Shown in pieces: positions 24,501 to 32,214 of a stretch of 64,000 nucleotides of DNA. This DNA is from Streptomyces candidus (lineage in GTDB: Bacteria; Actinomycetota; Actinomycetes; Streptomycetales; Streptomycetaceae): positions 124,001 to 188,000 of the forward strand of contig NZ_JACHEM010000012.1 of the NCBI RefSeq assembly GCF_014207445.1, written 5' to 3'. The position numbers were made by a program, and so were the translations under genes. The stretch's first letter is position 1. The number at the start of each line of letters is the position of its first letter. The notes below the pieces were generated by a model. That model was not told the DNA's origin. It did no database searches and saw only the letters and a program-made list of their open reading frames with translations.

Positions 24501-25548
24501 ACCGACGGCGGACATGATCGGCCGGATCGGCGCTTTCCGGCCAGACGGGAAGGTGCTCGCCACTGCCGCGCGCGACGAGCAGGTTCGGCTCTGGAACGTG
24601 GAGCGCCCCAACCGGCCTGTGCGGCTGAGCCAACCCTTCAAGCTTGGAGAAGGGGAGGCGCGTGCGCTGGAGTTCTCCCCCGACGGCCACACGCTCGCGG
24701 TGCTGACGGGACGCCGTGCCGTGCAGCTGTGGAATGTCACCGACCCGGCTCGGCCCATCCCCTACGGACCCCCCGTCGCCCTGGGGACACGCTTCGCGGG
24801 ACCCCACGCTCTGGCTTTCAGCCCGGACGGACGCACGCTGGCGACCGCCCAGACCGACCACACCATCCAGTTGTGGAACGTCAGCGACCCGACCCGCCTC
24901 GTTCCGCGCTCCGCACCGCTCACCGGTCACACGGGCTACGTCAATGCGCTCGCCTTCAGCACAGATGGACGAGCTCTCGCCAGCGGCAGCGCCGACGGCA
25001 CCATCCGGCTCTGGGACGCGACCGATCCCCGCCGCGCACGTCAGCTGAGCAAACCCCTGGTGGGGCACCTGGGCCCGGTCAACACGCTCGCCTACAGCTC
25101 GGACAGCCGCACCCTCGCCAGCGGGAGTGACGACGGTACGGTCCAGCTCTGGAACGTCACCGACCCCCTCAAGGCCAACCGGCCGGAGTCCTCCCTCACC
25201 GGCCACACCGACGCCATCGTGTCTCTCACTTTCAGCCAGGACGGTCACACCCTGGCCAGCGGCGGCAACGACAACACGGTCCGTCTCTGGGATGTCACCC
25301 ATCCGTCCAGCGCCTCCCCCATCGGTCAGTCGATGAGCCCCAACGCCAAGACCGGCAGCTTCCTGTCGTTCAGTCCGCAAGGCCGCATGCTCGGAGTTTC
25401 GAGCGGCACCGATACGGTCCGGCTCTGGAACCTGGAAACCTCCGAGGCGATTCACCGCATTTGCTCGACCACGCGAAGCGTCCTGACGCGGGAGAAGTGG
25501 CTGGAATACCTACCCCGTATGTCCTACGCTCCCCCCTGCGACGAATAG
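21532..25548 (+). CDS. STAND NTPase with N-terminal unknown domain, membrane helix and 14 WD40 blades
   Basis: 1338 residues from GTG 21532 (AAGG just before). Order: a helical N-terminal domain of about 110 residues (FAERLALLYKEAGNPPLQRV, VSAQRLSDWRRAKNVP) that looks like an HTH-like module; an nSTAND1-type NTPase from CPYRGLASY with P-loop GASGSGKSS (Lys190) and VIIVDQFEEAFTLC; a winged-helix/arm region; one membrane helix at about 599-622; then 14 WD40 repeats (about 683-1310; blade 8 lacks its first strand), enough for two seven-bladed propellers. Such proteins are ligand-triggered signalling or conflict switches. A TTA codon at residue 179 makes translation depend on bldA tRNA. Third-position GC is lower than in flanking genes. 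Confidence 0.9.
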   Translation: MEALSPDSRARTAFAERLALLYKEAGNPPLQRVAESVVRLQRVDERGRPVRVSAQRLSDWRRAKNVPAQFAALAAVLHILIPEARRERPTPVSAGLYDMAQWQLLWDRAVTDPVTSRAATTSTEDEGPFQAGARADPGVCPYRGLASYRQQDARWFFGRERSTDALVAQLRAAEKAGGLVMLVGASGSGKSSLLNAGLVPVVQSGSLSTDSGRADFVLQLVPGADPLAELTRRIPELADVVSAAEEPAAPEPGTPEFGHAVRKALAAWARQATSSAARPVIIVDQFEEAFTLCSDEAARRTFVQVLHAACSPTAPDDPAPALVVLGLRADFYEQCLRHPELADALQHRHMVLGPLSPSELRDAMTGPAKAVGLELETGLTELIVREVGTDGSNGAHDVGVLPLLSHALMATWQRRKAGRLTLAGYRAAGGIQGAVAATAERAWSDLDPAARTAARLLLLRLVRLGEDVQTTRRRGTRRQLAEESTDPGKTEESLEALVHARLVTLDAETVEITHEALLHAWPRLRGWIDEDRDDHLLRQRLEEDGKAWEESARDAALLYRGSRLEQARDWARSTGDTFLTRGAVDFLAASAKLNRRSRWIARGAVAALVALAIVAVSSAVVAWQQRDDAVFEQVIAEADRAQHTDPSLSAQLGLVAHRLRPNDEATKNRLRSIVNAPLATPLLGHTGAVYLTSFSPNGRLLATASYDRTVRLWDVADPSRPKSLGEPLTGHKSWVSSAVFSPDGNTLASASEDGVIRLWNVRDPHRPQLLGDPIASDGGSIYLVAFSPDGRTLATANDDHDVRLWNVENPGRPEALGAFPGHTAAVRSVAFSHNGRTLAAGGDDGTIRLWDVADPRRPKPLDRVLTGHTGTVHSVAFNPDGRTLASGGSDDTIRFWNVTDPRRGEALGSPLTLHTGPVWSVAYSPNGSMLAAASADSTASLWNVSDRAHPSQVGESLTGSSGEMYALGFRPDGRTLATGSGDNKVRLWSIPTADMIGRIGAFRPDGKVLATAARDEQVRLWNVERPNRPVRLSQPFKLGEGEARALEFSPDGHTLAVLTGRRAVQLWNVTDPARPIPYGPPVALGTRFAGPHALAFSPDGRTLATAQTDHTIQLWNVSDPTRLVPRSAPLTGHTGYVNALAFSTDGRALASGSADGTIRLWDATDPRRARQLSKPLVGHLGPVNTLAYSSDSRTLASGSDDGTVQLWNVTDPLKANRPESSLTGHTDAIVSLTFSQDGHTLASGGNDNTVRLWDVTHPSSASPIGQSMSPNAKTGSFLSFSPQGRMLGVSSGTDTVRLWNLETSEAIHRICSTTRSVLTREKWLEYLPRMSYAPPCDE
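22066..22068 (+). promoter_or_regulatory. TTA (bldA-dependent) codon in the STAND gene
   Basis: In-frame TTA codes Leu179, eleven residues before the P-loop lysine. In Streptomyces TTA codons are read only by the developmentally regulated bldA tRNA, so the protein should appear late in growth. It is the only TTA noticed in a credible gene of this window. Confidence 0.85.
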
Positions 25549-25659
25549 CGCTCCTCCCTCGTCACCCGCAGAGCACCTCCCGTGATCCCGATCACAACCC
25601 CCTGCTTGAACCGAGAGTGACCTATCCCCGCGTCGGCAGGCTTGTTACGGTTCGTCACA

Positions 25660-25704
25660 GCCCGGTCGTTGATGCATCCCCCGTCGTCAACGGCCGGGCG
25701 TTTT
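25660..25704 (+). terminator. Rho-independent terminator of the STAND gene
   Basis: A 13-base stem with one G-T pair (25660-25672 with 25687-25699), followed by GTTTT. It is 112 bases after the STAND stop and one of the few here with a T-run. Confidence 0.8.
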
Positions 25705-25736
25705 CATGCTTCCGCAGGGTCCGACTCAAAGCAGAA

Positions 25737-25768
25737 GAGCCCGGTTCGCTCGACGCTGAGCCGGGCTC
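25737..25768 (+). terminator. Second hairpin after the STAND gene
   Basis: GAGCCCGG pairs with CCGGGCTC across a 16-base loop, followed by ATTTCGTG. Confidence 0.5.
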
Positions 25769-25981
25769 ATTTCGTGTTGGATGTCCAGTTGGCGACGGCA
25801 GCGGCCTCTGACTTCTCTACGGACGGCAGGCTAGGCGCCGGTTCTGAGCAGTTCCTCAAGCACGGCCACCGCCGAGTGCGGAGAGAGGCTGCGGCGTGCG
25901 GCCAAGGCCGCCTCCCAACGAGCGCTGCCTTTGTGGTCAGTCCGGAGGAAAGCCCGAGGGGGTGGTCTTGTATTCAACTCG

Positions 25982-26042
25982 TCTTTATGAGCGCGCCGAC
26001 GATGACAATCTCGCCTCACCCATCAAGACCTCTCTTTATGAG
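25982..26042. promoter_or_regulatory. Repeated TCTTTATGAG before the GntR gene
   Basis: TCTTTATGAG occurs at 25982-25991 and again at 26033-26042, 51 bases apart (about five helical turns). Both copies sit in weak dyads of the type CTC...GAG. They are candidate operators for autoregulation by the GntR protein encoded 44 bases on. Confidence 0.4.
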
Positions 26043-26085
26043 TCGTATGCTGAGCAGCGTCGAACGGCAGGTCGGTGAGCACTTC

Positions 26086-26892
26086 GTGGCAGTGGCATAC
26101 GAGCGGATCGCGGACGAACTCCGCGAGGCCATCCGTGCAGGTCAGCTCAAGCCAGGAGACCGGCTCCTGTCGGAGGCGAAGCTCGCCGAGAAGTACCGGA
26201 AGAGCGTGCCGACGATCCGTGACGCGCTGCGTCTCCTGCGCGACGAAGGACTCGTCGAGAAGGAGCACGGCCGAGGCACCTTCGTCCGCCGGCCCCGCAC
26301 GAAGGTGTCGCGGACGAACACTCGCCACCAGTGGGAGAAGGACCGCGCACGCGACCCGGAAGAGAACCAGGCGAAGACCGGAGCTCAGGCGAAGACCGGA
26401 GCTACGGAGCACGACACCGAGCTCACGGTCAACGACCTGGTCTTCCACTCCTCGTACCGCGAGGTCGAGGCATCCGAGGAGATCGCGAGGGCGTTCGGCG
26501 TCGACGAGGGAACGCCACTCGTCGAGCGGACCTGCCGGACGCGGTACGCGGCAGAGGACGCGCCCTGCAACCTGGTCACCTCTTACCTCGTCCGCGAGAT
26601 GGTCGCCGCGAATCCCGACCTCCTGGACGAGACCGGGGAACCGTGGCCCGGCGGCACCCAGAACCAGCTCCACACCGTCGGAATCGAACTGGACCGGATC
26701 GAGGAGCACGTCACCGCGCGCCCGCCGACCCCGGAAGAGGCCGAAGAGCTGGGACTGCCGCACGGCACGGCCGTCCTGATCCTGCGCAAGACGGCGTACG
26801 ACACGAGCGGCCGGGTGGTGGAGATGTCCGTCATCACCCTCCCCGGCGACCGCACGGAAATGCTGTTCACGACTCCCCTGGAAAGGTGGTGA
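26086..26892 (+). CDS. GntR/HutC-family transcriptional regulator
   Basis: 268 residues if started at GTG 26086 (MAVAYERIADELREAIRAGQ), which puts the winged HTH at the N-terminus as usual; an ATG at 26038 would add 16 residues. The HTH runs to LVEKEHGRGTFVRRP. The C-terminal UTRA ligand domain is recognisable from FHSSYREVEASEEIARAFGV to TLPGDRTEMLFTTPLERW. An acidic linker has a duplicated AKTGA. HutC-type regulators bind small metabolites and often repress their own operon. It is followed after three bases by a glycosyltransferase gene. Confidence 0.88.
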   Translation: MAVAYERIADELREAIRAGQLKPGDRLLSEAKLAEKYRKSVPTIRDALRLLRDEGLVEKEHGRGTFVRRPRTKVSRTNTRHQWEKDRARDPEENQAKTGAQAKTGATEHDTELTVNDLVFHSSYREVEASEEIARAFGVDEGTPLVERTCRTRYAAEDAPCNLVTSYLVREMVAANPDLLDETGEPWPGGTQNQLHTVGIELDRIEEHVTARPPTPEEAEELGLPHGTAVLILRKTAYDTSGRVVEMSVITLPGDRTEMLFTTPLERW

Positions 26893-26895
26893 GCC

Positions 26896-27657
26896 GTGAC
26901 CCGGCGCATCATCATCGTCACGGCCGTACACGCGCCTTCGGCGCACTTCCTGTCGGACGCGTACAAGTCGCTCTGTGAGCAGGAGCTGCCCGAGGGCTGG
27001 GAGTGGCACTGGCTCATTCAGGAGGACGGCCAGGGCGACAAGGTCGCTCCCCACGTCCCTCAGGACGAGCGGGTGAGCTTCCGGCAGGGGCGGCGGGGTG
27101 GGCCCGGAGTGGCGCGCACGATCGCACTCGCCCACGCGGACGGCGACTACGTCAAGGTGCTGGACGCCGACGACCAGCTGCCGCCCGGCGGCCTGGCCCG
27201 CGACCTCGCGGCACTCGAAGCGGACCCGAGCATCGGCTGGGCGACGTCACGCGTGCTCGACCTGCTTCCCGACGGCTCGACGGCCGGCTTCCCCGGCGAT
27301 CCCGAGCCCGGCCCCATCGAGCGGGGCGAGGTGCTCGACTTCTGGAAGGCCAACAACTTCCGCGCCTCGGTCCACCCGGCGACCCTCTTCGTCCGGCGTG
27401 ACCTGCTGGTCGCACTGGGCGGCTGGATGGCGCTTCCGGCTTCGGAGGACACGGGCCTCCTGCTCGCTCTCAACTCCGTTGCCCGCGGCTGGTTCTCCGC
27501 CGAGGTGGGACTCCACTACCGCAAGTGGGAGGGGCAGGCGACCGGCCAGACCGCGCACGTCGACCCGGCTGAGCGCGACGCGCGCATGGCCGTTGTCGAA
27601 GCCCGCGCTCGCGCGCTGGACTTCTTCCAGTGGCGCTACCCGGTCAGCTCGGACTGA
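26896..27657 (+). CDS. Family 2 glycosyltransferase
   Basis: 253 residues from GTG 26896, three bases after the GntR stop. GT-A fold marks: RRIIIVTAVHAPSAHFLSDA at the start, GVARTIALAHADGDYVKVLDADDQLP with the metal-binding DAD near 92-94, and ATSRVLDLLPDG. The mid-part (FRASVHPATLFVRRDLLVALGGW) is acceptor region. No membrane helix, so cytoplasmic and possibly acting on a small molecule or lipid carrier. Cotranscription with a UTRA regulator suggests the regulator's ligand is the substrate or product; this is inference. Two hairpins follow. Confidence 0.85.
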   Translation: MTRRIIIVTAVHAPSAHFLSDAYKSLCEQELPEGWEWHWLIQEDGQGDKVAPHVPQDERVSFRQGRRGGPGVARTIALAHADGDYVKVLDADDQLPPGGLARDLAALEADPSIGWATSRVLDLLPDGSTAGFPGDPEPGPIERGEVLDFWKANNFRASVHPATLFVRRDLLVALGGWMALPASEDTGLLLALNSVARGWFSAEVGLHYRKWEGQATGQTAHVDPAERDARMAVVEARARALDFFQWRYPVSSD

Positions 27658-27705
27658 CCGGAAAGACCTTCCCGGCGGTCGGAGCGGTCAGCTCCGACTG
27701 ACCGG
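27641..27705 (+). terminator. Duplicated hairpin at the end of the glycosyltransferase gene
   Basis: Two 21-base sequences differing by one base (27641-27661 and 27685-27705), each with CGGTCAG pairing CTGACCG around a 6-base loop. The first contains the stop codon. A recent local duplication that doubles the terminator. Confidence 0.65.
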
Positions 27706-28004
27706 GCCTTCGTAGACGATTTCACAGAGGGCGGCGGGCGGAAGAAGGAGCCTGGTGACGACCTCGTTGATCGAGCACTTCCGGCCGCCGTCACGTACGT
27801 GCAGCCCCGACGTCTGTCGGCCCACCCGCTCTTCTCCTGCAGGGAGCGTCAGACGATGCCACTGACACAGCGACGGCATCCGCCGCTACCTGGACGGTGC
27901 TCTCCACGGGCAGCCCACCTGCCATGTGCGGGCCTTGCTCTGCCGAAAGCAGGTGGATTCTGGGGATCTTGCTCCCGCTGGAACGGGACCGTACGGTCAC
28001 GGAC
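27658..28004. other. 350-base gap before the FkbM-type gene
   Basis: Apart from the second hairpin nothing was recognised. Frames extending from the methyltransferase into this gap have unbiased codons, so the start was placed at 28005. Confidence 0.45.
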
Positions 28005-28937
28005 ATGCTTCCTGCTGCCACTCCGTCGCTCTCGGAGCTGATGGTCACTCTCAGCCGCGGATATGTGCGCAACGTTCCTGGATCGTTGCTCAAGGGGCCC
28101 ATCGCGGCCAGGTATCTCAATCCTCATCTGCGGGATCATCCCCGCCGCAGAGCCGTGGAAGCCCGCTTCGACGCCCGCTTCGCGGTCGACACCCGCGACC
28201 TCATCCAGCGCTACATCCACCTCTTCGGAGTGTGGGAGCCGCACATGACCCAGTGGCTGCGGGGGCGTCTTAAGACTGGTGACGTGCTGGTGGACGTCGG
28301 CGCCAATGTGGGCTATTTCACCGTCCTCGGCTCACGGCTCGTCGGCAGTGCCGGCAAGGTGGTCGCCATCGAGGCCTCTCCTGCGTTCCACCGCAGAGTG
28401 CTGCAACACATCGAGCTCAACGGCTGCGGAAACGTCCGTGCCGTCAACAGCGCCGTCGCCGACAGCCACAAAACCCTGACGTTCGTGCTCGCCAGCTCGA
28501 ACAACATGGGGGCCAACAGCATCGTCCCGTACGACGGGCCTGCCGAATCGTCCTTCGACATGGAGGCGGTACCGCTCCCCGAACTCCTAAAGCCCGACGA
28601 ACTCGCCCGAGCCCGCGTCATCAAGATTGACGTCGAAGGCGCCGAGGGCGGTGTCATCCGAGGACTGGCCCCGGTACTCGGCAAGCTGCGTCAGGACGTG
28701 GAGATCGCGGTGGAGGTCACTCCTGAACGAATGGCCAAGCTGGGGGACTCCCCGGAGGAGTTGCTGGCGACCATGCGAGAGCACGGCTTCCACACGTACC
28801 GCTTGCCGAGCGAGTACAGGCCGGAGAGCTACCCACCTGCTATCCGCCGTCCTACACCACCGGTGCGTTGGCGCGGGCCGATTGTTGGCGAGAGCGAGTT
28901 GCTCTTCTCGCGCATCGACGCGGAAGTCTTGGCTTAA
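28005..28937 (+). CDS. FkbM-family SAM-dependent methyltransferase
   Basis: About 310 residues from ATG 28005 (MLPAATPSLSEL); a later ATG at 28041 is possible. SAM-binding motif I is DVLVDVGANVGYFTVLGSRL, the acidic loop is KVVAIEASPAF, and the FkbM signature VIKIDVEGAEGGVIRGL follows, with VEIAVEVTPERM after it. FkbM enzymes O-methylate sugars or polyketides and are common in exopolysaccharide and secondary-metabolite clusters. With the glycosyltransferase just upstream it may act on a glycan or glycoside. Codon bias is weaker than in core genes, consistent with transfer. Confidence 0.85.
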   Translation: MLPAATPSLSELMVTLSRGYVRNVPGSLLKGPIAARYLNPHLRDHPRRRAVEARFDARFAVDTRDLIQRYIHLFGVWEPHMTQWLRGRLKTGDVLVDVGANVGYFTVLGSRLVGSAGKVVAIEASPAFHRRVLQHIELNGCGNVRAVNSAVADSHKTLTFVLASSNNMGANSIVPYDGPAESSFDMEAVPLPELLKPDELARARVIKIDVEGAEGGVIRGLAPVLGKLRQDVEIAVEVTPERMAKLGDSPEELLATMREHGFHTYRLPSEYRPESYPPAIRRPTPPVRWRGPIVGESELLFSRIDAEVLA

Positions 28938-29103
28938 CCTTGCGCTCACTCGCCTCGAGTTCCGCCACCCTCGCCTCCAGGCGGCGCACCCTCTCGTCCG
29001 GATCAGCGGACGCGACCGCTGCCGACCGCCTCGTCCGAAGGGCAGCCGTCGGACGGTGCGCGGCAGTGAGCGCGGCCGGCGCCGACGTCGTGGAGCTGCG
29101 CAT
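28852..29103 (-). pseudogene. Possible remnant of a coiled-coil gene at the island edge
   Basis: An 83-codon frame whose middle reads DPDERVRRLEARVAELEASE, a heptad-patterned coiled coil typical of protein starts, but whose last 30 codons overlap the methyltransferase end and look like random antisense (PRLPRRCARRATRSRQQ). It may be the surviving start of a gene cut off where the accessory segment joins. It could also be chance. Confidence 0.25.
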
Positions 29104-29189
29104 CAGTCGGGCCCGCAGACCCGGCAGCGCCGAGGCGGAGGTACTCCCGTGGCGTACCAGCCGCTGCGGGCGTCCGGTTTGATGGGGGG

Positions 29190-31010
29190 ATGAGCAGCAG
29201 CGGAGAGAACAGCAGCAGTGCGGCCGTCCCCGAGTGGGAGATGCGCTTCCGGGCGCCGCGGGTTTCGTTGCCCGAGTGGGCCGAGGGGGCTCCGGAGCGG
29301 TCGTTGTTCGTGTCGAACGCGACCGGCACCTACGAGCTGTACGCCTGGGACCGGGCCAGTGGTGCGCAGCGGCAGGTGACGGACCGGGCCAACGGGACGA
29401 CCGACGGGATGCTGTCGCCGGACGGGGAGAGCATCTGGTGGTTCGACGACAGCGACGGGGACGAGTTCGGGGTGTGGATGCGGCAGCCGTTCGCGGGCGG
29501 GGAGGACGTCGTGGCCGTGGAGGGCCTGGAGGCGTCGTATCCGGCCGGGCTGGCGCTGGGGGCCGACGGGACCGTGGCGGTGGGGCGGTCGACCGACGAG
29601 GAGGGGTCGACCGTTCATGTGGTGCGCAAGGGTGAGGGGGCGCCCCGTGAGCTGTACCGGCACCGGGAGTCGGCCGGGGTCGGGGGCCTGAGTCACGACG
29701 CGTCGCTGCTCGCCGTCGAGCACACCGAGCACGGCGACGCGATGCACTCCTCGCTGCGGGTGCTGCGGGTGGCGGACGGAAGCGTCGTCGCGGAGCTGGA
29801 CGACACCCGGGACGGGACCGAGGAGCTGGGCCTGGAGGCGCTCGGGTTCGCGCCCGTGGACGGGGACAGCCGGTTGCTGGTGGGGCACCAGCGGCGCGGG
29901 CGGTGGGAGCCGATGATCTGGGACCCGGTGACGGGCGTCGAGACGGAGCTGGCCATCGACCTGCCCGGCGACGTGAGCGCGGACTGGTACCCGGACGGCA
30001 GGGCCCTGATCATCGGGCACAGCTTCGAGGCCCGGGGGGAGCTGTGGCGGTACGAGATCGAGGGCGGCGTCCTGGAGCGGGTGCAGACGCCGCCGGGGTC
30101 GGTGAGCGGGGCCACCGCCCGGCCCGACGGTTCGGTGGAGTACATGTGGTCGTCCGCTGCCGAGCCTCCGGTCGTACGGTCCACGGGCGGTGGTGTGGTG
30201 CTGGATCCGCCCGGCGCGAAGGCGCCGCGGTCCGTGCCGGTGGAGACGGTCTGGGTGGACGGGCCCGGGGGGCGCGTCCACGCCCTCGTACAGCGGCCGG
30301 AAGGACACACGGCGGGGAACGGCGGGCCGTTGCCGACGATCTTCGAGGTGCACGGGGGGCCCACGTGGCACGACAGCGACTCCTTCGTGGCGGGGCCGGC
30401 CGCCTGGGTTGATCACGGCTTCGCCGTCGTACGGGTCAACTACCGGGGCTCGACCGGGTACGGGCGCGCCTGGACGGACGCGCTCAAGCACCGGGTCGGG
30501 CTGATCGAGCTGGAGGACATCGCCGCCGTACGGGAGTGGGCCGTGTCGTCCGGGCTCGCCGACCCGGAGCGGATCGTGCTGTCCGGGGGGTCGTGGGGCG
30601 GGTACCTGACGCTCCTCGGACTGGGGGTGCAGCCGGACGCGTGGGCACTTGGGCTCGCGGCGGTTCCGGTGGCCGACTACGTGAGCGCGTACGAGGACGA
30701 GATGGAAGCGCTGAAGGCCATGGACCGGACGCTGCTCGGAGGCACGCCCGAGGAGGTGCCCGAGCGGTTCGCCGCCTCGTCGCCGCTGACGTACGTGGAC
30801 GCGGTGAAGGCGCCGGTCTACATCTCGGCCGGGGTGAACGACCCGCGGTGTCCGATCCGGCAGATCGACAACTACGTGGACCGGCTGCGGGAGCGCGGGG
30901 CGGTGCACGAGGTGTACCGGTACGACGCCGGGCACGGGTCGCTCGTCGTGGAGGAGCGGATCAAGCAGGTGCGGCTGGAGATCGATTTCGTGCGGCGGCA
31001 CCTGGGGTGA
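29190..31010 (+). CDS. S9 family (prolyl oligopeptidase-like) serine peptidase
   Basis: 606 residues, no signal peptide, cytoplasmic. Residues 30-370 form a beta-propeller with repeated TYELYAWDRASG, LSPDGESIWWFDD and SADWYPDGRALI units that gates the active site. The C-terminal alpha/beta hydrolase has the oxyanion region EVHGGPTW, nucleophile Ser in SGGSWGGY, Asp in GVNDPRCP and His in DAGHGSLV. The family cleaves short peptides after proline, or acyl amino acids. Start ATG 29190; its stop is followed by a terminator-like hairpin. Confidence 0.9.
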   Translation: MSSSGENSSSAAVPEWEMRFRAPRVSLPEWAEGAPERSLFVSNATGTYELYAWDRASGAQRQVTDRANGTTDGMLSPDGESIWWFDDSDGDEFGVWMRQPFAGGEDVVAVEGLEASYPAGLALGADGTVAVGRSTDEEGSTVHVVRKGEGAPRELYRHRESAGVGGLSHDASLLAVEHTEHGDAMHSSLRVLRVADGSVVAELDDTRDGTEELGLEALGFAPVDGDSRLLVGHQRRGRWEPMIWDPVTGVETELAIDLPGDVSADWYPDGRALIIGHSFEARGELWRYEIEGGVLERVQTPPGSVSGATARPDGSVEYMWSSAAEPPVVRSTGGGVVLDPPGAKAPRSVPVETVWVDGPGGRVHALVQRPEGHTAGNGGPLPTIFEVHGGPTWHDSDSFVAGPAAWVDHGFAVVRVNYRGSTGYGRAWTDALKHRVGLIELEDIAAVREWAVSSGLADPERIVLSGGSWGGYLTLLGLGVQPDAWALGLAAVPVADYVSAYEDEMEALKAMDRTLLGGTPEEVPERFAASSPLTYVDAVKAPVYISAGVNDPRCPIRQIDNYVDRLRERGAVHEVYRYDAGHGSLVVEERIKQVRLEIDFVRRHLG

Positions 31011-31021
31011 AGCGGACAGGG

Positions 31022-31065
31022 CGTTCCCGGGCCGCCCCGCCCGCCGGAGGGGCGGTCCGGGAACG
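31022..31065 (+). terminator. Terminator between the S9 peptidase and SURF1 genes
   Basis: A 17-base stem with one G-T pair (31022-31038 with 31049-31065) around a 10-base loop. It nearly touches the SURF1 -10 element. Confidence 0.75.
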
Positions 31066-31071
31066 TACCTT
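31066..31071 (+). promoter_or_regulatory. Candidate -10 element of the SURF1 gene
   Basis: TACCTT six bases before GTG 31078; matches TANNNT. GGGAG between them is too close to the GTG for a normal ribosome-binding site. Confidence 0.4.
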
Positions 31072-31077
31072 GGGAGC

Positions 31078-31965
31078 GTGTACCGGTTTCTGCTGACCCC
31101 GCGCTGGTGGGGGATCAACCTGTTCGTCGTGCTCGCCATCCCCTTCTGCATCTACATGGGGTCCTGGCAGCTCGGCCGCTTCGAGGACCGGGTCGACTCG
31201 CACCGCAGCGCGGAGACGGCCCCCGACCCGGCGAAACAGGCCGCCCAGCCTCTGGAACGGCTGCTTCCGGTGACGACGGAGACGTCGGGCAAGCTCGCGG
31301 AGGTACGGGGGCGTTACGCCGAGCAGTTCCTCGTACCGGGGCGGACGCTCGACGACCGGCAGGGGTACTACGTCCTCGCGATGCTGAAGACGGCCGGAGC
31401 GGGCGGTGACGGCGGGAAGGCGCTGCCGGTCGTACGGGGATGGGCCGCCGGAGACGCGCGCGGCGCCGCCCCGCCGCCCGCGCCCACCGGCGAGGTCACC
31501 GTGACGGGAGCCCTCCAGGCATCCGAGAACGCACAGACGGACGGCGTGAACACGGCCGGGGGGCTGCCGGCCGGACAGGTCGGAATGATCAGCTCCGCGA
31601 CGCTCGTCAACCTCGTGCCGTACGAGGTCCACGACGCGTGGATCACGCAGAGCGCGGGAGGCGAGGGCACGGGGTCCGGAGCGCCGGGCGGCCTGAAGCC
31701 GGTGCCGGCGGTGGCGCCGCAGGGCAGTGGCCTCGACCTGAAGGCATTCCAGAACCTCGGGTACACCGGCGAGTGGTTCGTCTTCGCGGGCTTCGTGCTG
31801 TTCATGTGGTTCCGCCTCGTGCGCCGGGAGGTCGAGGCGCTGCGGGACCTGGAACTGGGGATTCAGTCGGAGGACGCCGCGGCGGACACGGAGTCAGCGG
31901 AGGCAGCCGGGACGGGCGGGGCCGTCGAGGCGGCCGGGGCCGAGGCCGGGGTACGAGGGAAGTAG
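31078..31965 (+). CDS. SURF1 family cytochrome oxidase assembly protein
   Basis: 295 residues from GTG 31078. Two membrane helices flank an external domain: an N-terminal one with the family motif YMGSWQLGRF (about 12-34) and a C-terminal one (GEWFVFAGFVLFMWFRLVRREVE). In between are RGRYAEQFLVPGRTLDDRQGYYVLAML and LPVVRGWAA, the SURF1 core. SURF1 helps insert heme a into the aa3 oxidase. The Ala/Glu-rich tail of 40 residues is extra. No oxidase genes are in the window. Confidence 0.9.
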   Translation: MYRFLLTPRWWGINLFVVLAIPFCIYMGSWQLGRFEDRVDSHRSAETAPDPAKQAAQPLERLLPVTTETSGKLAEVRGRYAEQFLVPGRTLDDRQGYYVLAMLKTAGAGGDGGKALPVVRGWAAGDARGAAPPPAPTGEVTVTGALQASENAQTDGVNTAGGLPAGQVGMISSATLVNLVPYEVHDAWITQSAGGEGTGSGAPGGLKPVPAVAPQGSGLDLKAFQNLGYTGEWFVFAGFVLFMWFRLVRREVEALRDLELGIQSEDAAADTESAEAAGTGGAVEAAGAEAGVRGK

Positions 31966-32214
31966 CGCGGCGCCGGGCGGGCATCGCCTTCCCAGGCGTC
32001 CGAGGGGCCGACCGAGCGGGCCACGGGCGGTCGGTCCCGCCGCCCGGGGCGGCCCCCACGCGCGGGCTGAGCCGTCCCGGCCGAAGGGCCGGAGGACACA
32101 GGGGCGGCGCCACCGGCGCTGGTTGAGCCGGCCCGGAACAATACGGGGCGAGGGGTCGCAAGGCCCAGGGGGTGGCCGACCGGGGCCGCGGGTGGATCGG
32201 CCGGGTCGTGGGGG

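Larger units (their letters stand above)
25549..26085. other. 540-base gap between the STAND and GntR genes
   Basis: No gene supported. It holds the STAND terminator (25660-25704), a second hairpin (25737-25768), and a promoter region with a repeated TCTTTATGAG before the GntR gene. Confidence 0.55.
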
